From NCBI GenBank assembly GCA_038496445.1, contig JALMLS010000414.1, positions 171,395 through 235,394 on the forward strand: a DNA stretch of 64,000 bases, written 5' to 3'. The stretch is from Trichosphaerium sp. ATCC 40318 (Eukaryota; Discosea; Flabellinia; Trichosidae). A program made the position numbers and the translations under genes. Position 1 is the stretch's first letter, and every line of letters begins with the position of its first letter. Below, in pieces: positions 22,961-34,341 of this stretch. The notes beneath the pieces are model-generated. The model had not been told where the DNA came from, searched no databases, and saw nothing but the letters and a program-made list of their open reading frames with translations.

Positions 22961-23651
22961 ATCATTTAGAATGCTACCAAAACAACTCTATAAACGCATA
23001 GGTATTTATTTTGACTCAGTATGTAATGGCTTAATTTGCTTGGAGACTAAGTAGGCAAATTTCATCAAGGAATTTGATATAAAGTAGGAGCTAAGTGAAA
23101 TACAGTATCCCAGTCCTGAAAGCGATTCACTTTTGTATTGATACTATGTCACCACAGGAACTCTGAGGCTTCTTCAGAAATGAGTGTAGCAAAGATCAAC
23201 TCAATTAAAATAGTTTGTCACTTCCACTCAATGTTGTTTTGTAAAGTGTAAAAGTAGTTTGGATGAAAAGCGTGCCGGAGGCTTACAATGACGCCAACAA
23301 CTTTCATTTTCACCACAACCATAACCAAACAAGTACTGATTGGCGTAACCGGAAGTCGATATCTGGTTTTCGTGGAGCTCTACATCATTTATTCTCAATC
23401 ACTTAATCACAAGAGATGTTCTTGTATACGACATATTTATTATTCGTACTGTGTTGAATTTTCCATACATCCAGCGTATGAAAAGCCATTAAGTGTGATT
23501 CACAGCTACAGAAAACAGCTTTCAAATCAGAAATATTCAGCCGGTAGATTATTTTAACCACCGGAAGAATATTTTCGGAAAAACCAAAAACACCATTAAT
23601 ACTCATTTACAGATAACAACAGTTCCCCTTCAAACTATTCACATTCATACA
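22961..23651. other. Intergenic
   Basis: No supported gene; right boundary of the inverted duplication near 22960. Confidence 0.35.
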
Positions 23652-24563
23652 ATGGATATTATTAAAGTATTAAAAGATGTAGAAGTATCTGCCGAAGTGA
23701 CGGAGGAACAAAAAGAACAAATTAAGACTATCACGAGCGGAGTTTTAACTGATATAACTGACCGTCTGCCTCCTGTTTTCAAGCTTGTTGAAGGTTCGCT
23801 ATATTCACGTGTACTGTAAGGACTAATATTTAATGTACTTAGAGATGAACGCTATTGTGGAAGCTAAGAAAGTTGGATGGCAAATTCTAGTTGGCAAAAG
23901 AAAACTGTATGTGGACAAAGCTTATGATGTATGTTCAGTTAACAGTGCTCTTATTTTCTAACAACCATGTTCTAGCAAATAGAAGCTAGAAGAAAACAAG
24001 GGATGGAAGAGGTTCAAAATGTATTCAACACTAAACAACGGGTATACATTGTGCTTTTTACTTACTTTACAACAGTAGACTTTTTTTTTAACTATCATTA
24101 GGTAATTATTTTCATTGCTGTTGCAAAGCATGTCCAGGAAAATAAGAGATCTGTTGGTGCCTTGTATGCTTTCACCAACTCTTTGGATTGTGTTGCAAAA
24201 GAAATCAAACTATCTGTAAAACAACAGAAGAAGACAGAAAAGGCATTTAAAGTACTGTATTGCCAGAATTGAACCGGCTTTTGTTCTTACTTTGCTTAGC
24301 GTTTAGCAGCTAAAAATAACACTTATGTTGATGACATAGCTTCTTCTGCTGCTCAATTACAATTATTGCTTGATAGCGATGATCTTCAATCTGCTGAGAA
24401 GATAATAGGAGGAATGGTGAAAAAAGCGAGAAAGATTCATGCTAAAGAGTTTGTTATGGATGAAATGAAAAAGGTCTTGGAGCTCAGTCAGCTCCCTGCT
24501 GTCATGCATCAAGTACTGTTTTTTCAACGAAATAGAATGAAGGCAATGTTAGACACTTTGTAA
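23652..24563 (+). CDS. Helical / coiled-coil protein, unknown
   Basis: Five exons join in phase with clean GT-AG introns. The start, MDIIKVLKDVEVSAEVTEEQ, is preceded by a short leader. Further blocks are EMNAIVEAKKVGWQILVGKR, QIEARRKQGMEEVQNVFNTK, VIIFIAVAKHVQENKRSVGA, KEIKLSVKQQKKTEKAFK and RLAAKNNTYVDDIASSAAQL, ending in RNRMKAMLDTL. It is about 245 residues, Lys/Glu-rich and almost wholly helical by composition, with heptad-like stretches and no TM or signal segment. I recognise no catalytic motif or family. A cytosolic structural or complex subunit is a guess. Confidence 0.65.
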
Positions 24564-24996
24564 ACAAATAAACTAGTATCAAAATTTGATAACGCCGAAG
24601 TTCTTTTGAGTTTGTGGCAATCCTAAGTAAGTTATGAACACCAGTGGGTAATTCCGTAAAGTGAATATAAATGTCGTGAACGCAAACAAATCCTCTAACA
24701 CCTTAGCTAGATTCGTTGTCGTAATTTGAAAGCAAATAAATATAAGTTGTATCATAGAATCACGTGCTTTTTTTCTTCATAAGGAAAGTAACGTGAAACG
24801 TGAAAAAGCACGATAGTTGTAGAATTCTATACGCCCAGCAACAAGCGCAACAACTCTTCATGAGAGTGTACAGATGTTACCAAAGGCATAGTATTGTTTA
24901 TTGTCGTAGTACCTGCCTTGAAGTAACTACACGGCGGCTTACAAACGGTTTTTAATCGACTGCGATTAGCTGCATGTGGATAACTGATACTGCTTC
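24564..24996. other. Intergenic
   Basis: No gene seen; one CACGTG near 24762. Confidence 0.35.
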
Positions 24997-25317
24997 ATGT
25001 ACTCGATGATTAGTATAGTAAGTACAATTCTGGTTCTACGTAACGCGTCATGAAGGTGACGTGGAAGTTCTTACCTGCACTAATTTACTCTTACCGTAGG
25101 AATTGCAGGTCCTGTACCAGTTGTTATAGCTTGGTATTTGTTTCAATTAGCTGATAATACGCTTTGTTCTTCGAAGCCACTCCTTGTACGAGAAATGGAG
25201 TCGTACAACTTTAGGGACTGGATGCTTGAGCTTCAACCGGATTGGTCAGGGTATAGAGTATATTTCCAGGAGCAAGGGAAAGTGTTACGGGAAGCATTTT
25301 ATGCTCTATTTAGGTGA
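24997..25317 (+). CDS. Small protein, unknown
   Basis: Two exons are proposed: MYSMIR, then a GTATAG donor, then an accgtag acceptor leading in phase into IAGPVPVVIAWYLFQLADNT, KPLLVREMESYNFRDWMLEL and QPDWSGYRVYFQEQGKVLRE, ending FYALFR. It is about 80 residues with one hydrophobic segment near the N-terminus and an aromatic-rich tail, a layout common among small mitochondrial inner-membrane subunits. There is no family match that I can name. It converges on the minus-strand gene ending at 25388. Confidence 0.4.
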
Positions 25318-25387
25318 TATATGCTCTAGAGCAGTTTATGAGGCTTTAGAGGACTTAGAAGCCATTTTAGTTCCTCTGGATACAAAA

Positions 25388-25870
25388 TCATTTCCATGAC
25401 CAGGGTGATTGGTTTTTTTTTTCAAATCTTGATCTTGCTCGTCCTATTTGAGCCTTAGTGATAACCTTTTGAGGATCAAAAGTTAAATTCAAAGTATCAT
25501 ACTGTGCAAAATCATTTAGTTGTAAGTAAGAGGTTTTTGCACCTGTGCCTTTCCCATTGCAAAAGCTTGGTGTTTTGCCGGGTCAAACATTAAGTTTAAA
25601 AGTAATACTTTCAGGCCTGTTTCCTCCTTTTTCTTTCTATAAGTTTCTCTCTTGGATGAAACTAGTAAAACCCTACAGAATGTGCTGGGAATTGTCAAAT
25701 ATCTATAAACAAAGCCACTTACTAAGACATACCTTACAACACAATAACAAACCAATATAATGTACCTTGATGTTAAAAATGCAATTTGATGTTCCAACAA
25801 ATAAGGTACTTCATTAAAAGGCAAACCAACGTAGGGCGAAAACAAAGCGAATAATTAAGAAAAAAGCAAG
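25388..25870 (-). CDS. Protein with two related beta-like segments, unknown
   Basis: Minus-strand exons include SPYVGLPFNEVPYLLEHQIA, a Lys/Glu-rich piece (KRETYRKKKEE), LLNLMFDPAKHQAFAMGKAQ and, after a GTGCAA donor, YDTLNLTFDPQKVITKAQIG then RARSRFEKKN. The LNLMFDP and LNLTFDP pieces look like two copies of one motif. An ATG upstream (near 25885) would add a hydrophobic signal-like MHFFLAFFLIIRFVFA, but in another frame, so the 5' end is unresolved. Confidence 0.35.
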
Positions 25871-26157
25871 AAAAAAGTGCATCTTTTCTTGAACAAGACA
25901 CCAGTCAGGCAAAAACTGAAAATTCGCAAGTTGCTCACCTCAACCGAAAATTCTGAACAGTTTTCTAGTGCATGTACTATCCTAACCCGCTCTAAGTTGC
26001 GTTGTATACAAAGTGTCATTTGTTCGAGTAGTGGTTAGTAAGCACGAACAAAGTTATTTTCCGGAATCGCAAAAAATGTTTCTGCGTTGTTAGCCCGCCA
26101 GTTTGTCCGCGTTTAGAAGTGTACCAGAATCACTACAACAACAGCAACAATACCACA

Positions 26158-27267
26158 ATGGCAACAACTAACACAACTACATCTGACGAAATTCACGCAA
26201 TAAACAGTTGGCTTAGAGATGCAGATGCGATTTTAGTATGTGCAGGCGCTGGAATGTCTGTGGATACGACTAACGACACCAATGTTTACATTTCTAAGAC
26301 AGCTTTCGCCAAATACTATCCAGGGCTTCTAAAATACGGCTACAACACTGCGTATGAGTGTATGGGCTTACATGGTGACCCACGAGTACCACAGAGTGTA
26401 AAATGGGGTTACCTTGTCAACCACATTAATAATCAAAGGTACGTACGCGATGTCGTATGGTTTTATCAGTTTTTAGCGTAATATAATACCTAACTGCTGT
26501 ACAGGTATCAATTCCAGCCCAACGATGCTTATAAGCTCGTGAGAGACCTTTGCAAGGATAAAGACTACTTTGTATGGACTTCTAACGTTGATGGTTGCTT
26601 TGCGCGTTCTGGGTTTGATAAAGAACGTATCTATACACCTCAAGGCGATTGGGAATGGTTGCAATGTTTTAAGCCTTGTACACGTAAAGTTTGGCCTTCA
26701 AAACCAGTTGTTGATGAAGCGTTAAAGTTCACGAAAAATACGCAGATTTCTGGAGACGAAAACATCCCTAACTGTCCTAATTGTGGTGGCCCTGCTTTTG
26801 GTAATGTGAGAGGAGGTGGCTGGTTCATTCATGATCACTTTAATGCTTCTCAGAAGGCAGTTATTGATTTTATAAAAAGTCATCAAAAGAAACAATCAAA
26901 ACTTGTTGTACTCGAAATAGGTGCTGGGTTTAATACGCCTACAGTCACAAGGTTTCCTATGGAGTCTATAGTACGATCTTTACCTGGTTCTAAATTGATA
27001 CGTATCAACCCAACAGCTCCGGAAGTCCCACTTGATATTTCAGCAATTGGGCTTAAGACAGGTTGGGAAGTCTTAAGGCAATTCTCCGCAATAAACGACA
27101 ATAAATTAGAATCTGTAGAAAAACATGCTGCTGAACGTGTTGATACATCAAGAAGAAAAGCTTTACAAGAACTAAAGGATCAGGGACGTCGTGAAGTATG
27201 GGAAATGTATGCTCAAAGGATAGGCCATTTTGATTGGGAACAGTTTTTAAAAAGTCTTCGTTACTAA
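26158..27267 (+). CDS. SIR2-family protein, SirTM-like (class M)
   Basis: Two exons (26158-26438 and 26505-27267) encode about 347 residues. The Rossmann NAD-binding start is ILVCAGAGMSVD (GAGxS). TSNVDGCFARSGFDKERI corresponds to the sirtuin TQN-xD motif. The deacetylase catalytic His is replaced by Gln in YTPQGDWEWLQC. A zinc-ribbon-type Cys set follows (LQCFKPC and CPNCGG), and then LEIGAGFNTPTVTRFP, which fits the class M pattern LELGVGxNTPxIIxxP. Class M sirtuins studied in bacteria and fungi are protein ADP-ribosyltransferases rather than deacylases, often paired with a macrodomain hydrolase. No macrodomain gene is visible here. A plain annotation as a deacetylase would probably be wrong. 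The ATG at 26158 is chosen; the frame is open further upstream but without ATG. Confidence 0.8.
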
Positions 27268-28538
27268 CGGCTGTACCAATAAATAAGTTTTCACACAAAC
27301 CCTTCTAATTTCTTGAGGTGATAGTACACTTACAAACTCAACTCTGCTTTTGTATCAAAAGTTTATCATTTCCATTCTTCTACAAAGTTTCGGATGCCTG
27401 ATACACTTAATTGCATAAACGCGCTTACCTCCAGCAAGTTCTTTGATGCATTAATAGTAACCAGAATGACTGAGGTAAATAGTAGTGAGTCTTATCTACA
27501 ACTCCTAACCATGAGCCTTCACCACTATTCTTACAACCTCTAGTTTATTACATCTCATACTTTGATGGCAAAGTTTGTTTTAGTCAATTCACTGTACGTT
27601 CAGACCTACTCTAATTGTTTGTGTAGTTTGTCTAGATAGTTGTAACATGTTTATTTTTTATGTCTTGTATCAAATCTGAGCGTAAGTTAACGCACATGTG
27701 GTGGTACCAATTCAATTATTTTGATTATTTTTAGAAATTTGAAACATACGCTGGAAATATATACCCGAGCGTTCTAATGATATGGAGTACCTTAAAAACC
27801 GTCACCATTAAAGGGTATTACAAGGTTCAAAGTAAACTATGTATAAATAGGGATGAACAGCAAACTTTTAACGAAAACAGAAATCAATAAAATTGTACGT
27901 TTTGTTATAGTAGATTCTTTTCATGGTCACGTGTGATTGTGAAGTTTATGAGAGTTTCACCATACCCGATACTACATAGAGTATGCAGTATATATCCCAA
28001 TTAGGTTTTACGAGAGTGCAAAGCTCCGGTGTAACTGACTGACTAAGAGTTATTCTAAACAGGTGTAGCATCGTAGCGGTGAAATCTAAATCACGTGAAA
28101 CGCCTTCGGACGTGTTTTCAGACAATGTTAATCTCATTTTTACAAAAACCGTCCAGGGCGTAACACATTACAATAATGTCAAAAAGGAAAAGTGAAAAAA
28201 AAGTCGCCAGAAAATGTCGATAAAAACGTGATTGATTTCGACATTTTAAGGAATTTTTTAAAACACTTTAAAACACCTCTTATCACCATGGTTCGTAGCA
28301 GTGTATATGGGCAAGCAATATTATTGTGTTTCCGAATGAAACTCTTTAGTTTTACCAAACATTTTTCCTGTAGCTCTAATTTAAGCTTATTTAGGGTCTC
28401 CGTGGCGTTTCCAAGCGCCAAAAGCACACTAAAAAATGTAACAAAAGGTTATTAACTTTATGCTTTCCTTTTCGGGTTTTGTGTACTTTTAAACAACATA
28501 TTCAACCCCATCACATATCAACGGTATCACGTGACAAA
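27268..28538. other. Intergenic
   Basis: AT-rich. A pair of opposite frames at 28179-28455 is ambiguous and is not called. CACGTG sites occur near 27930, 28092 and 28529. Confidence 0.35.
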
Positions 28539-28760
28539 ATGGCCGATAAATCTAACACTTCACGTACTACTTCCACTTCCAGTACCCCTAGTATTGGTGG
28601 AGATACAAATGGTACAGCAATAACACTGATAATGTCTTAATATCCCTTAAAAGTTAAACATGAACCAACCAGGCAAAACGCGAACGAGCATACAAGGTAC
28701 AGAGAATACACAAAGCATGCCACCGAACCAAACATACTGTGATTGAGACATTTAACCAAG
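28539..28760 (+). CDS. Ser/Thr-rich small frame, doubtful
   Basis: ATG at 28539 follows a TCACGTGA site by about 6 bp and gives MADKSNTSRTTSTSSTPSIG then GDTN, ending at a GTACAG donor. The following acceptor (aaccag near 28673) leads either to KTRTSIQGTENTQSMPPNQT or, in another frame, to a basic helix (AKRERAYKVQRIHKACHR). Only the first fits the phase. No recognised function. Confidence 0.25.
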
Positions 28761-29352
28761 TAAGCTAACAGCTGTAGTATTGGACGAACCCCTGCACTTG
28801 GAAATCGTACGTTTGCAAAGGTGGTCTTTGTGATCCTTATACATCATCTAGGAGGTAATGATAATACCATTTGGGACCACAACGAAGCCAGCAGAAGATA
28901 GTGATACGTACTTTAAGCAGTTTGTGTGAAGATATAATACCATCAAGTGTCAAACTTCAAGTAACGCCTTCTGTGTTCGTTGTAAGGCGTTATTTTGGAG
29001 CGTAGCATTCAAACAGCAAAAAAAGTGTTCAATAACGTGAAAGCTCTCCAAAGCATTAGCAACGTAGAGTTGTAGGTTTACGCCAGTTGGTGTAAACTAT
29101 GAACAAACATTTGCGCTATGTTCACGTGTGGTTTGAACAACTCGGATTCACAAAACTTTTCTGCCTAACAAGAGGGAACGTGGCTTACATTTAAGATGTG
29201 AGCTTTACAATCCTGCTAGAAGTATCAGGGTTGTCTGGGTGAAAATTTGAAGGACAATCACCTACAAAACTCCGTTACGTATTCACAAGCATCCTCCCGA
29301 GATTTTTATACGTCAAAAACGAAAGAATACGCACAACACAACAGCTGAAGCA

Positions 29353-30996
29353 ATGACAAGGGCAACAAACGTGATCTGTATTCTGTGGATTACAATCTGT
29401 ATCTCAACTATTTTGAGACAAACTAACCCCAATACTAGTTCTAAGCATGTACCACGCTCAACCACCTTTACCTGAAGCGTCTGCATGTGATTGCGAATGT
29501 ATGGCTTGTAATGCTTGCGATTTTGAAAACAGTTGTATGGTTGCAACCGCAACTGGTGGTGATGGTGAGTTACAATGTAGTTTTGTGGCGTAAAGAATGT
29601 TACAAGCAATTTTCTTTTTAAATCTGCAGTAGCAAACAAATAGTCCCCTAGGTTCAAAAACCTTTCCACGGGGTGTTTTTTTGTGGTCTTCATGTCTAGC
29701 ACCCCAATTTGCTCGGATTTTTTTTTTCGCTTTTTGTCACGTGTTTTGTCGTCATGTTATAAAAATAGAATTTAACGCAACTAACTCCAAGTTACCCTCA
29801 TTCGTACACTTACTAACCAACACACGTTGCTAGTGATGATGGGCGACCTTGGTGTAACTTGCGTGATTGTAGAATCAGATGTATCTAATTCGATTTCTGG
29901 AACGGGCAACGCTGATTGCATCCTTGTTAGAGGTTCATCTGCAACTGTGGGCACAATCACAGGTGGGAATGGAGATGATTGTATTATGGTACAGGACGGG
30001 GCAACAGTTTCCGGAACTATAAACGGAGGTAAAAAACAAAACAACATTTAAGATATTCAATTGTGACTCCTTTTTTAGGAAATGATAATGATTGTGTAAG
30101 AGTGACTCAAGCGACTACTGCACAAATTACCGGAGTAGGAGGTAACGACGATATTATAATAGAAGGAAGTATTTTGCAAGAAACTCAATCGATAGGAAAG
30201 CGAGGCGCGATGGTAACGACACCGTACGGATGAGATATCTTACATGTGCACAAGTCTGTTGTTAAATTGTATGTGATAGGTCGAATATCATTGGCTCAAG
30301 TGACAACGATTGTATTAGAGTTTATCCTTACGGTGGCAATCCATCATTTACGGGAACTATTAATGCTGGAGGTGGTGATGATTGTATTGATGTTCAAACC
30401 AGTTCTGTACTCCTTATTTCAGGTATCAGTATTACTTTACCTTTTAAAGGCTTTCCTCAGACTTGTCGTAGGCAGTGGTGGTGATGATATTATATATGCT
30501 AGGTGTTCTTTGATGTCGAACATAGTAGGGGGTAATGGTGATGATGTAATAATTGTAGAAGAAGTGACAATACGTGCGGAATAGCTTAACTTTGTTTTCA
30601 AGATTTATTTTTAACTTAACTTTAGAACCATCCTCAGGAAATCGGAATGCTATAAATGGTGCTAGTGGAGATGATAGAATTCTAGTTGAAAGCCTCACTC
30701 AGAACATGAACATAGATAATGGACGAATAACTGGTGCAGGAGATACTGACAGGTCAATAGACAATTATAGTTTCAACATTTTTCTGATTTTTTTCTTGTA
30801 GTTGCTGTTCTCGTGCAGACCCAGCTGTTTTTGAAGTAATCGAATGTGAAGATGAAACATGTCCGCCTGTTATAACAACAACATGCCCTCGCCGTTTAAA
30901 TGATTGTATACCATTCGAGGTAATGGTCGCTGTACCTTGAGACAACGTACTAAAATAACCAATAAAACTTGCAATTTACAGTTTTCTTTGAAATAG
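29353..30996 (+). CDS. Secreted RTX-like calcium-binding repeat protein
   Basis: A multi-exon gene with a signal peptide (MTRATNVICILWITI spliced to FLSMYHAQ), a Cys-rich segment CDCECMACNACDFENSC and a series of Gly/Asp repeats: GGNGDDCIMV, GNDNDCVRV, GGNDDIIIE, GSSDNDCIRV, GGGDDCIDV, GSGGDDIIYA, GGNGDDVIIV and GASGDDRILV. These match the GGxGxDxUx nonapeptide of RTX parallel beta-rolls, in which Asp/Gly turns bind calcium. Unlike bacterial RTX proteins, the repeats are split by spliceosomal introns and often carry a Cys after the GDD turn. After the repeats come CCSRADP and PPVITTTCPRRLNDCIPFE. It is probably an extracellular or surface protein. The join near 30180-30280 is uncertain. Confidence 0.65.
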
Positions 30997-31397
30997 AAAG
31001 TGCTTTTTGACGTATGAATACCAGTTGTTGAACTGAAATTTTTTGAAATTGATTCTTCGGCTTTATTCGTTAGAGGTGGAGGTAATGCAATCATCGAGGT
31101 AATTATTTGTGCTTCGCCACGTGGTTAAGCAGTAGCTGAATGAACTGCCTACGCTTTACTATCATCATTGGTTTATCTTCATGCAAATCTGAAGCTTCAC
31201 GTAATGATGTATGTGGATTACTTATTGATAATACAGAGAGTCAGTTTGTTGTTTATTTTTGTAGATTGTTTATATAGCAGTACTTAGTTTACCAACCCAG
31301 AATCCACCACAGAATGTATACAAATAAAAACACAAATGGCCAATATAGCCCTAATGCTCCAAGCCAATATGCGTTTATTGACCCATAATCAATACTG
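30997..31397. other. Intergenic
   Basis: No gene seen; a CCACGTGG palindrome near 31118. Confidence 0.3.
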
Positions 31398-31575
31398 TTA
31401 ACTAATTGACCATCGCTGGTCCACCTTTAGCTCTCCATGTAACTTTTCGCAATACTTATGTGAGGTACTCTTAATTTTACCATTCTCATGATATTCCTTT
31501 ATGTCTTCATGCTCTTTGTTGAGGAGCGTGATCTTGCTAATTTTTCCACTTTCATAGTATGAAATAATCTTTCTA
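31398..31575 (-). pseudogene. MORN_2-repeat relic
   Basis: The minus strand reads YYESGKISKITLL, then EHEDIKEYHENGKIKSTSHK and YCEKLHGELKVD, ending at a stop. These are about two MORN_2 units (YHENGKIK, LHGELK) with no N-terminal module, start or further repeats. It is a decayed fragment of the family seen at 3895, 34342 and 46309. Confidence 0.55.
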
Positions 31576-31829
31576 TAGACGACTTGCCATTGTCAGGGAA
31601 GTGGGCGCCCTCAAAGCAATTGTAGTCTTGATAAAAACCATCTTCAAAGCGAGTGTACTACAAATCCTCCACAGAAGTGTCCCCTTCCGTGCGCACAATG
31701 TTTTGCTTTTCTGGGAAATCAATCAAAAAAAAAAAACTTGTTCTAACGACCTTAGCGAAAGCCGCTCTCAGCAATGTGAACACTTGGAACCGAAATGTTC
31801 TTCTCTACTGGTAATAACGCCAGAAATGT

Positions 31830-32357
31830 ATGCTTAAACTATTGTTACCCTTGTCTGTATCTCATTACGGGTGTAGGTATGGTACAATAACTGTACCAGT
31901 AACAGGCAATAACAAAACGGGGTACTCAGGAACAGACTGGTTTGGCCCAACACGTTTTTTTCTTGACATTGCGGTACTCAATGGAGCGTGTGTAGTAACA
32001 TGTAGGGCTCTATGTATAGTTTATAGACACGCCTTAAACCTGGGTTTGATAAGTAAACCCTACGGTAACGATATCTTTAAAGCGTATGACATATCAAAAT
32101 GGAGAGATGAACTCCAAGAAGAAGAAAACAAAATATGGTATGCAAAACAGCTCTGGAAAGAGTTGGCAACGGTCCTGCCAAATGCATCAATCGCATTTGA
32201 ACTGCTAGGTTCTATTGTTCAACAAAGAAACGCTTATTACCACAATAACCACACGCCGTATATTTTGAACGTGCTGTCAGTGCTGAACTTAGTCAGCAGA
32301 TTTGTACGTGCATGTGGGTTGAGGTGCGAACCGATCTCCCAAAGTACGAATACCTGA
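31830..32357 (+). CDS. Intronless ORF, unknown (possible element relic)
   Basis: A 175-codon frame without introns, unusual among intron-rich neighbours. It contains TDWFGPTRFFLDIAVLNGAC, RALCIVYRHALNLGLI and KWRDELQEEENKIWYAKQLW, then Leu/Val-rich helices, and ends CEPISQSTNT. A related-looking open stretch just upstream in another frame (TLAKAALSNVNTWNRNVLLY, near 31750) suggests a longer coding region broken by a frameshift. Intronless, isolated and damaged coding DNA fits a transposon remnant, but no transposase or polymerase motif is certain. Confidence 0.35.
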   Translation: MLKLLLPLSVSHYGCRYGTITVPVTGNNKTGYSGTDWFGPTRFFLDIAVLNGACVVTCRALCIVYRHALNLGLISKPYGNDIFKAYDISKWRDELQEEENKIWYAKQLWKELATVLPNASIAFELLGSIVQQRNAYYHNNHTPYILNVLSVLNLVSRFVRACGLRCEPISQSTNT

Positions 32358-32745
32358 ATGCTTTTCTTCTCCTTATTTCAACTGCATAGTATTAACAATT
32401 TAAGGGATGAAGTGTTAACTATGTATGATTTACTTCTGTCCATCTTTCTTACTATCCAGAGAACAAAAAAAGGCCTAGAGAACGTCAACTCACGGAAGCA
32501 AAACATACCTCTGAAAGTATTGTGAAGTTGAAAGTAATTATAAACAATTAGAAAAGTAGCTGGAATACTCGAAATAGTACCCTGTAAGGAGTATCACGTT
32601 TAAAGAAAACAATATGTTTTTTGTTTAAGCCTCTCCTAACAGTGTGGTTCAAGCTCTGAACTAGCAACATACACTAGCCACTGGATATGTTAGTGTTAAT
32701 TTGAAGACAACAAAGTTTTACTATATTTCTTGTTCTACAAGTGAA
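32358..32745. other. Intergenic
   Basis: Nothing recognised. Confidence 0.3.
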
Positions 32746-33614
32746 CTACAAGTGTATCAAAGGAAGAAGGAACATCAAAAGACTGATAAAAGTCAACTTT
32801 TTATATGAAGAATGTTGTCTAGCTGCGGGAGTTTGTGTTGGAACTACACCTGTTGTTGGCACAAGTGTAGTTGGTGACAATGTTGTTGGAGGTAAGACTG
32901 TTGGCATGGTTGGTGGAGTAGTAGGTATAAGCGCTGTTGGTCTCATTTCAGAGGGTTGAAAGATAGTTGGAGGTAGAGTTGGTGGTTCAGCAGTTGTTGG
33001 CGTAGGCACTTTAGGAGGTATTTTTTGAAGTATTACCTTTCTATATCCTTTGTCAGCAGTATTTGTTGTATCTGATCCACACCTTTTGTCAGACAATTTA
33101 GCTCTTGGTATACTCAAACTACAACAACATACCTCCAACCACCTGACCTGATATGGAAACAAAGTTTCTGGTTTTTCTGTCCGTCCTTGTTGGTATCACA
33201 TGTACGAAGGTGGATTGTGTTTACTGGAGTAAAACCGATAGATCTTTGACCACGATACCAATACGCACCGTTTATAAAAGTATTGGTTGTTACATTCTGA
33301 TTGCTCGGTGCTGTATCTTGTGTTAACACTTCCAATGGCTTGAAAAGTGTGAGAATAAAGATGAAACTCGTTGCTTTTTTTGAGTACCGTAGACAATGAA
33401 GTTATCATCTTCACCCACGCATCCCATAAGAGTCATTGTTGCTGATCCTGTGCCGCAGTGGGGTAATAGATTGTCAATTTTGGAGCTCCAAGGAACATTA
33501 ACACAAGCCGTCCAATCAGCATAATCACTTAGAGAGTCTTTGTTGACTTGAATGCCAGTAACCGGATACTTGTATAAGGAGTACAAGAAAGGTTAAAGCG
33601 ACAAAGAGCTTCAT
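32746..33614 (-). CDS. Secreted/GPI-type protein with Thr-Pro-rich stalk
   Basis: The N-terminus MKLFVALTFLVLLIQVSG is a typical signal peptide. A Cys-containing globular part follows (DYADWTACVNVPWSS, TMTLMGCVGEDDNFIVYG, GAYWYRGQRSIGFTPV, IHLRTCDTNKDGQKNQKLCF), then GGW motifs. The C-terminal third is a Thr/Pro-rich stalk with repeated PTT, PPT and PTTL units, probably O-glycosylated, ending in the hydrophobic KKLTFISLLMFLLPLIHL typical of a GPI-anchor signal. The signal-peptide frame and the following exon are one base out of phase. Only a 16-nt GT-AG segment would fix this, so there is an odd tiny intron, a frameshift or a missed exon. Confidence 0.55.
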
Positions 33615-34060
33615 ACTTGAGGAATAGTAATTTAACACGTGTCGTTGTGGTAAATTATGCTATTTTGCACCAAAATGCATCTTGCATTTTTTCATATGAC
33701 ATCACGTGATGTGTTTCAACAAAACTGATTCCCGAAAATATATCTAACTCTTTCAGGACTGCCGTTTAGCAACAACTCCTATATTTAAAACACCTGTAGA
33801 TATTGTTAAACTGCTATGACTGCACTTTTCGAATGGAGAATACACCACCTTTGTTCTGTGAGGTTCAAGCTGAACTAGCAACATCACTAACTCCTTCGTA
33901 TCTACGCAACAGATATTTTAAAGGGTAGTACAAAGTGCATATGTTATAACCTTACAACCATTTGTTTTGAAAGGATACGTGAGTTACCACTCTTCCATTG
34001 TTACAATCTGCATGACTACCCTAAAACAAGGTGAATTCAACTGGTGTCGATTCTATAAAC
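33615..34060. other. Intergenic
   Basis: No gene; CACGTG palindromes near 33641 and 33704 (the latter as ATCACGTGAT). Confidence 0.3.
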
Positions 34061-34069
34061 AGTTTTTAA

Positions 34070-34153
34070 CAGGATTACAAGGTGTGGTATGAAAACGGTC
34101 AATTAGAAAGTATTTTTAACCGAGTTACGATTGGTCTGGCAATGGGCAAATAA
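34070..34153 (+). pseudogene. MORN_2-repeat relic, plus strand
   Basis: A single unit, DYKVWYENGQLESIFN, then a short unrelated tail and stop. It lies 190 bp from the end of the next minus-strand MORN_2 gene, in opposite orientation. Confidence 0.5.
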
Positions 34154-34341
34154 CAAAACAGTGAGGATAAATTTTTCTTTGCAGGTTTTTAACACATGAG
34201 CGTGACAAGATTGTTGTGACATACAAAGTAATAAAGTAGCTACAATATTAAGTGCTAAGCGTCCTCAAGGATTTGATGAGTATCCTTAAAGTTAAATAGT
34301 GTTTACTAATATCTACTTGGTCATTGTTATTGTAACATGTC

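Noticed and set aside
25184-25399. 71-codon plus-strand ORF starting MYEKWSRTTLG
   Set aside because: It overlaps a spliced plus-strand frame with better coding character and is antisense to the final exon of the minus-strand gene ending at 25388.
28179-28455. Overlapping opposite-strand ORFs of 80-90 codons
   Set aside because: Neither joins in phase to a credible start or next exon.
30180-30205. Frameshift in the RTX-like gene
   Set aside because: A 32-nt GT-AG intron (donor gtattt, acceptor gaaag) restores the GNDTV repeat in phase, so a break is not required.
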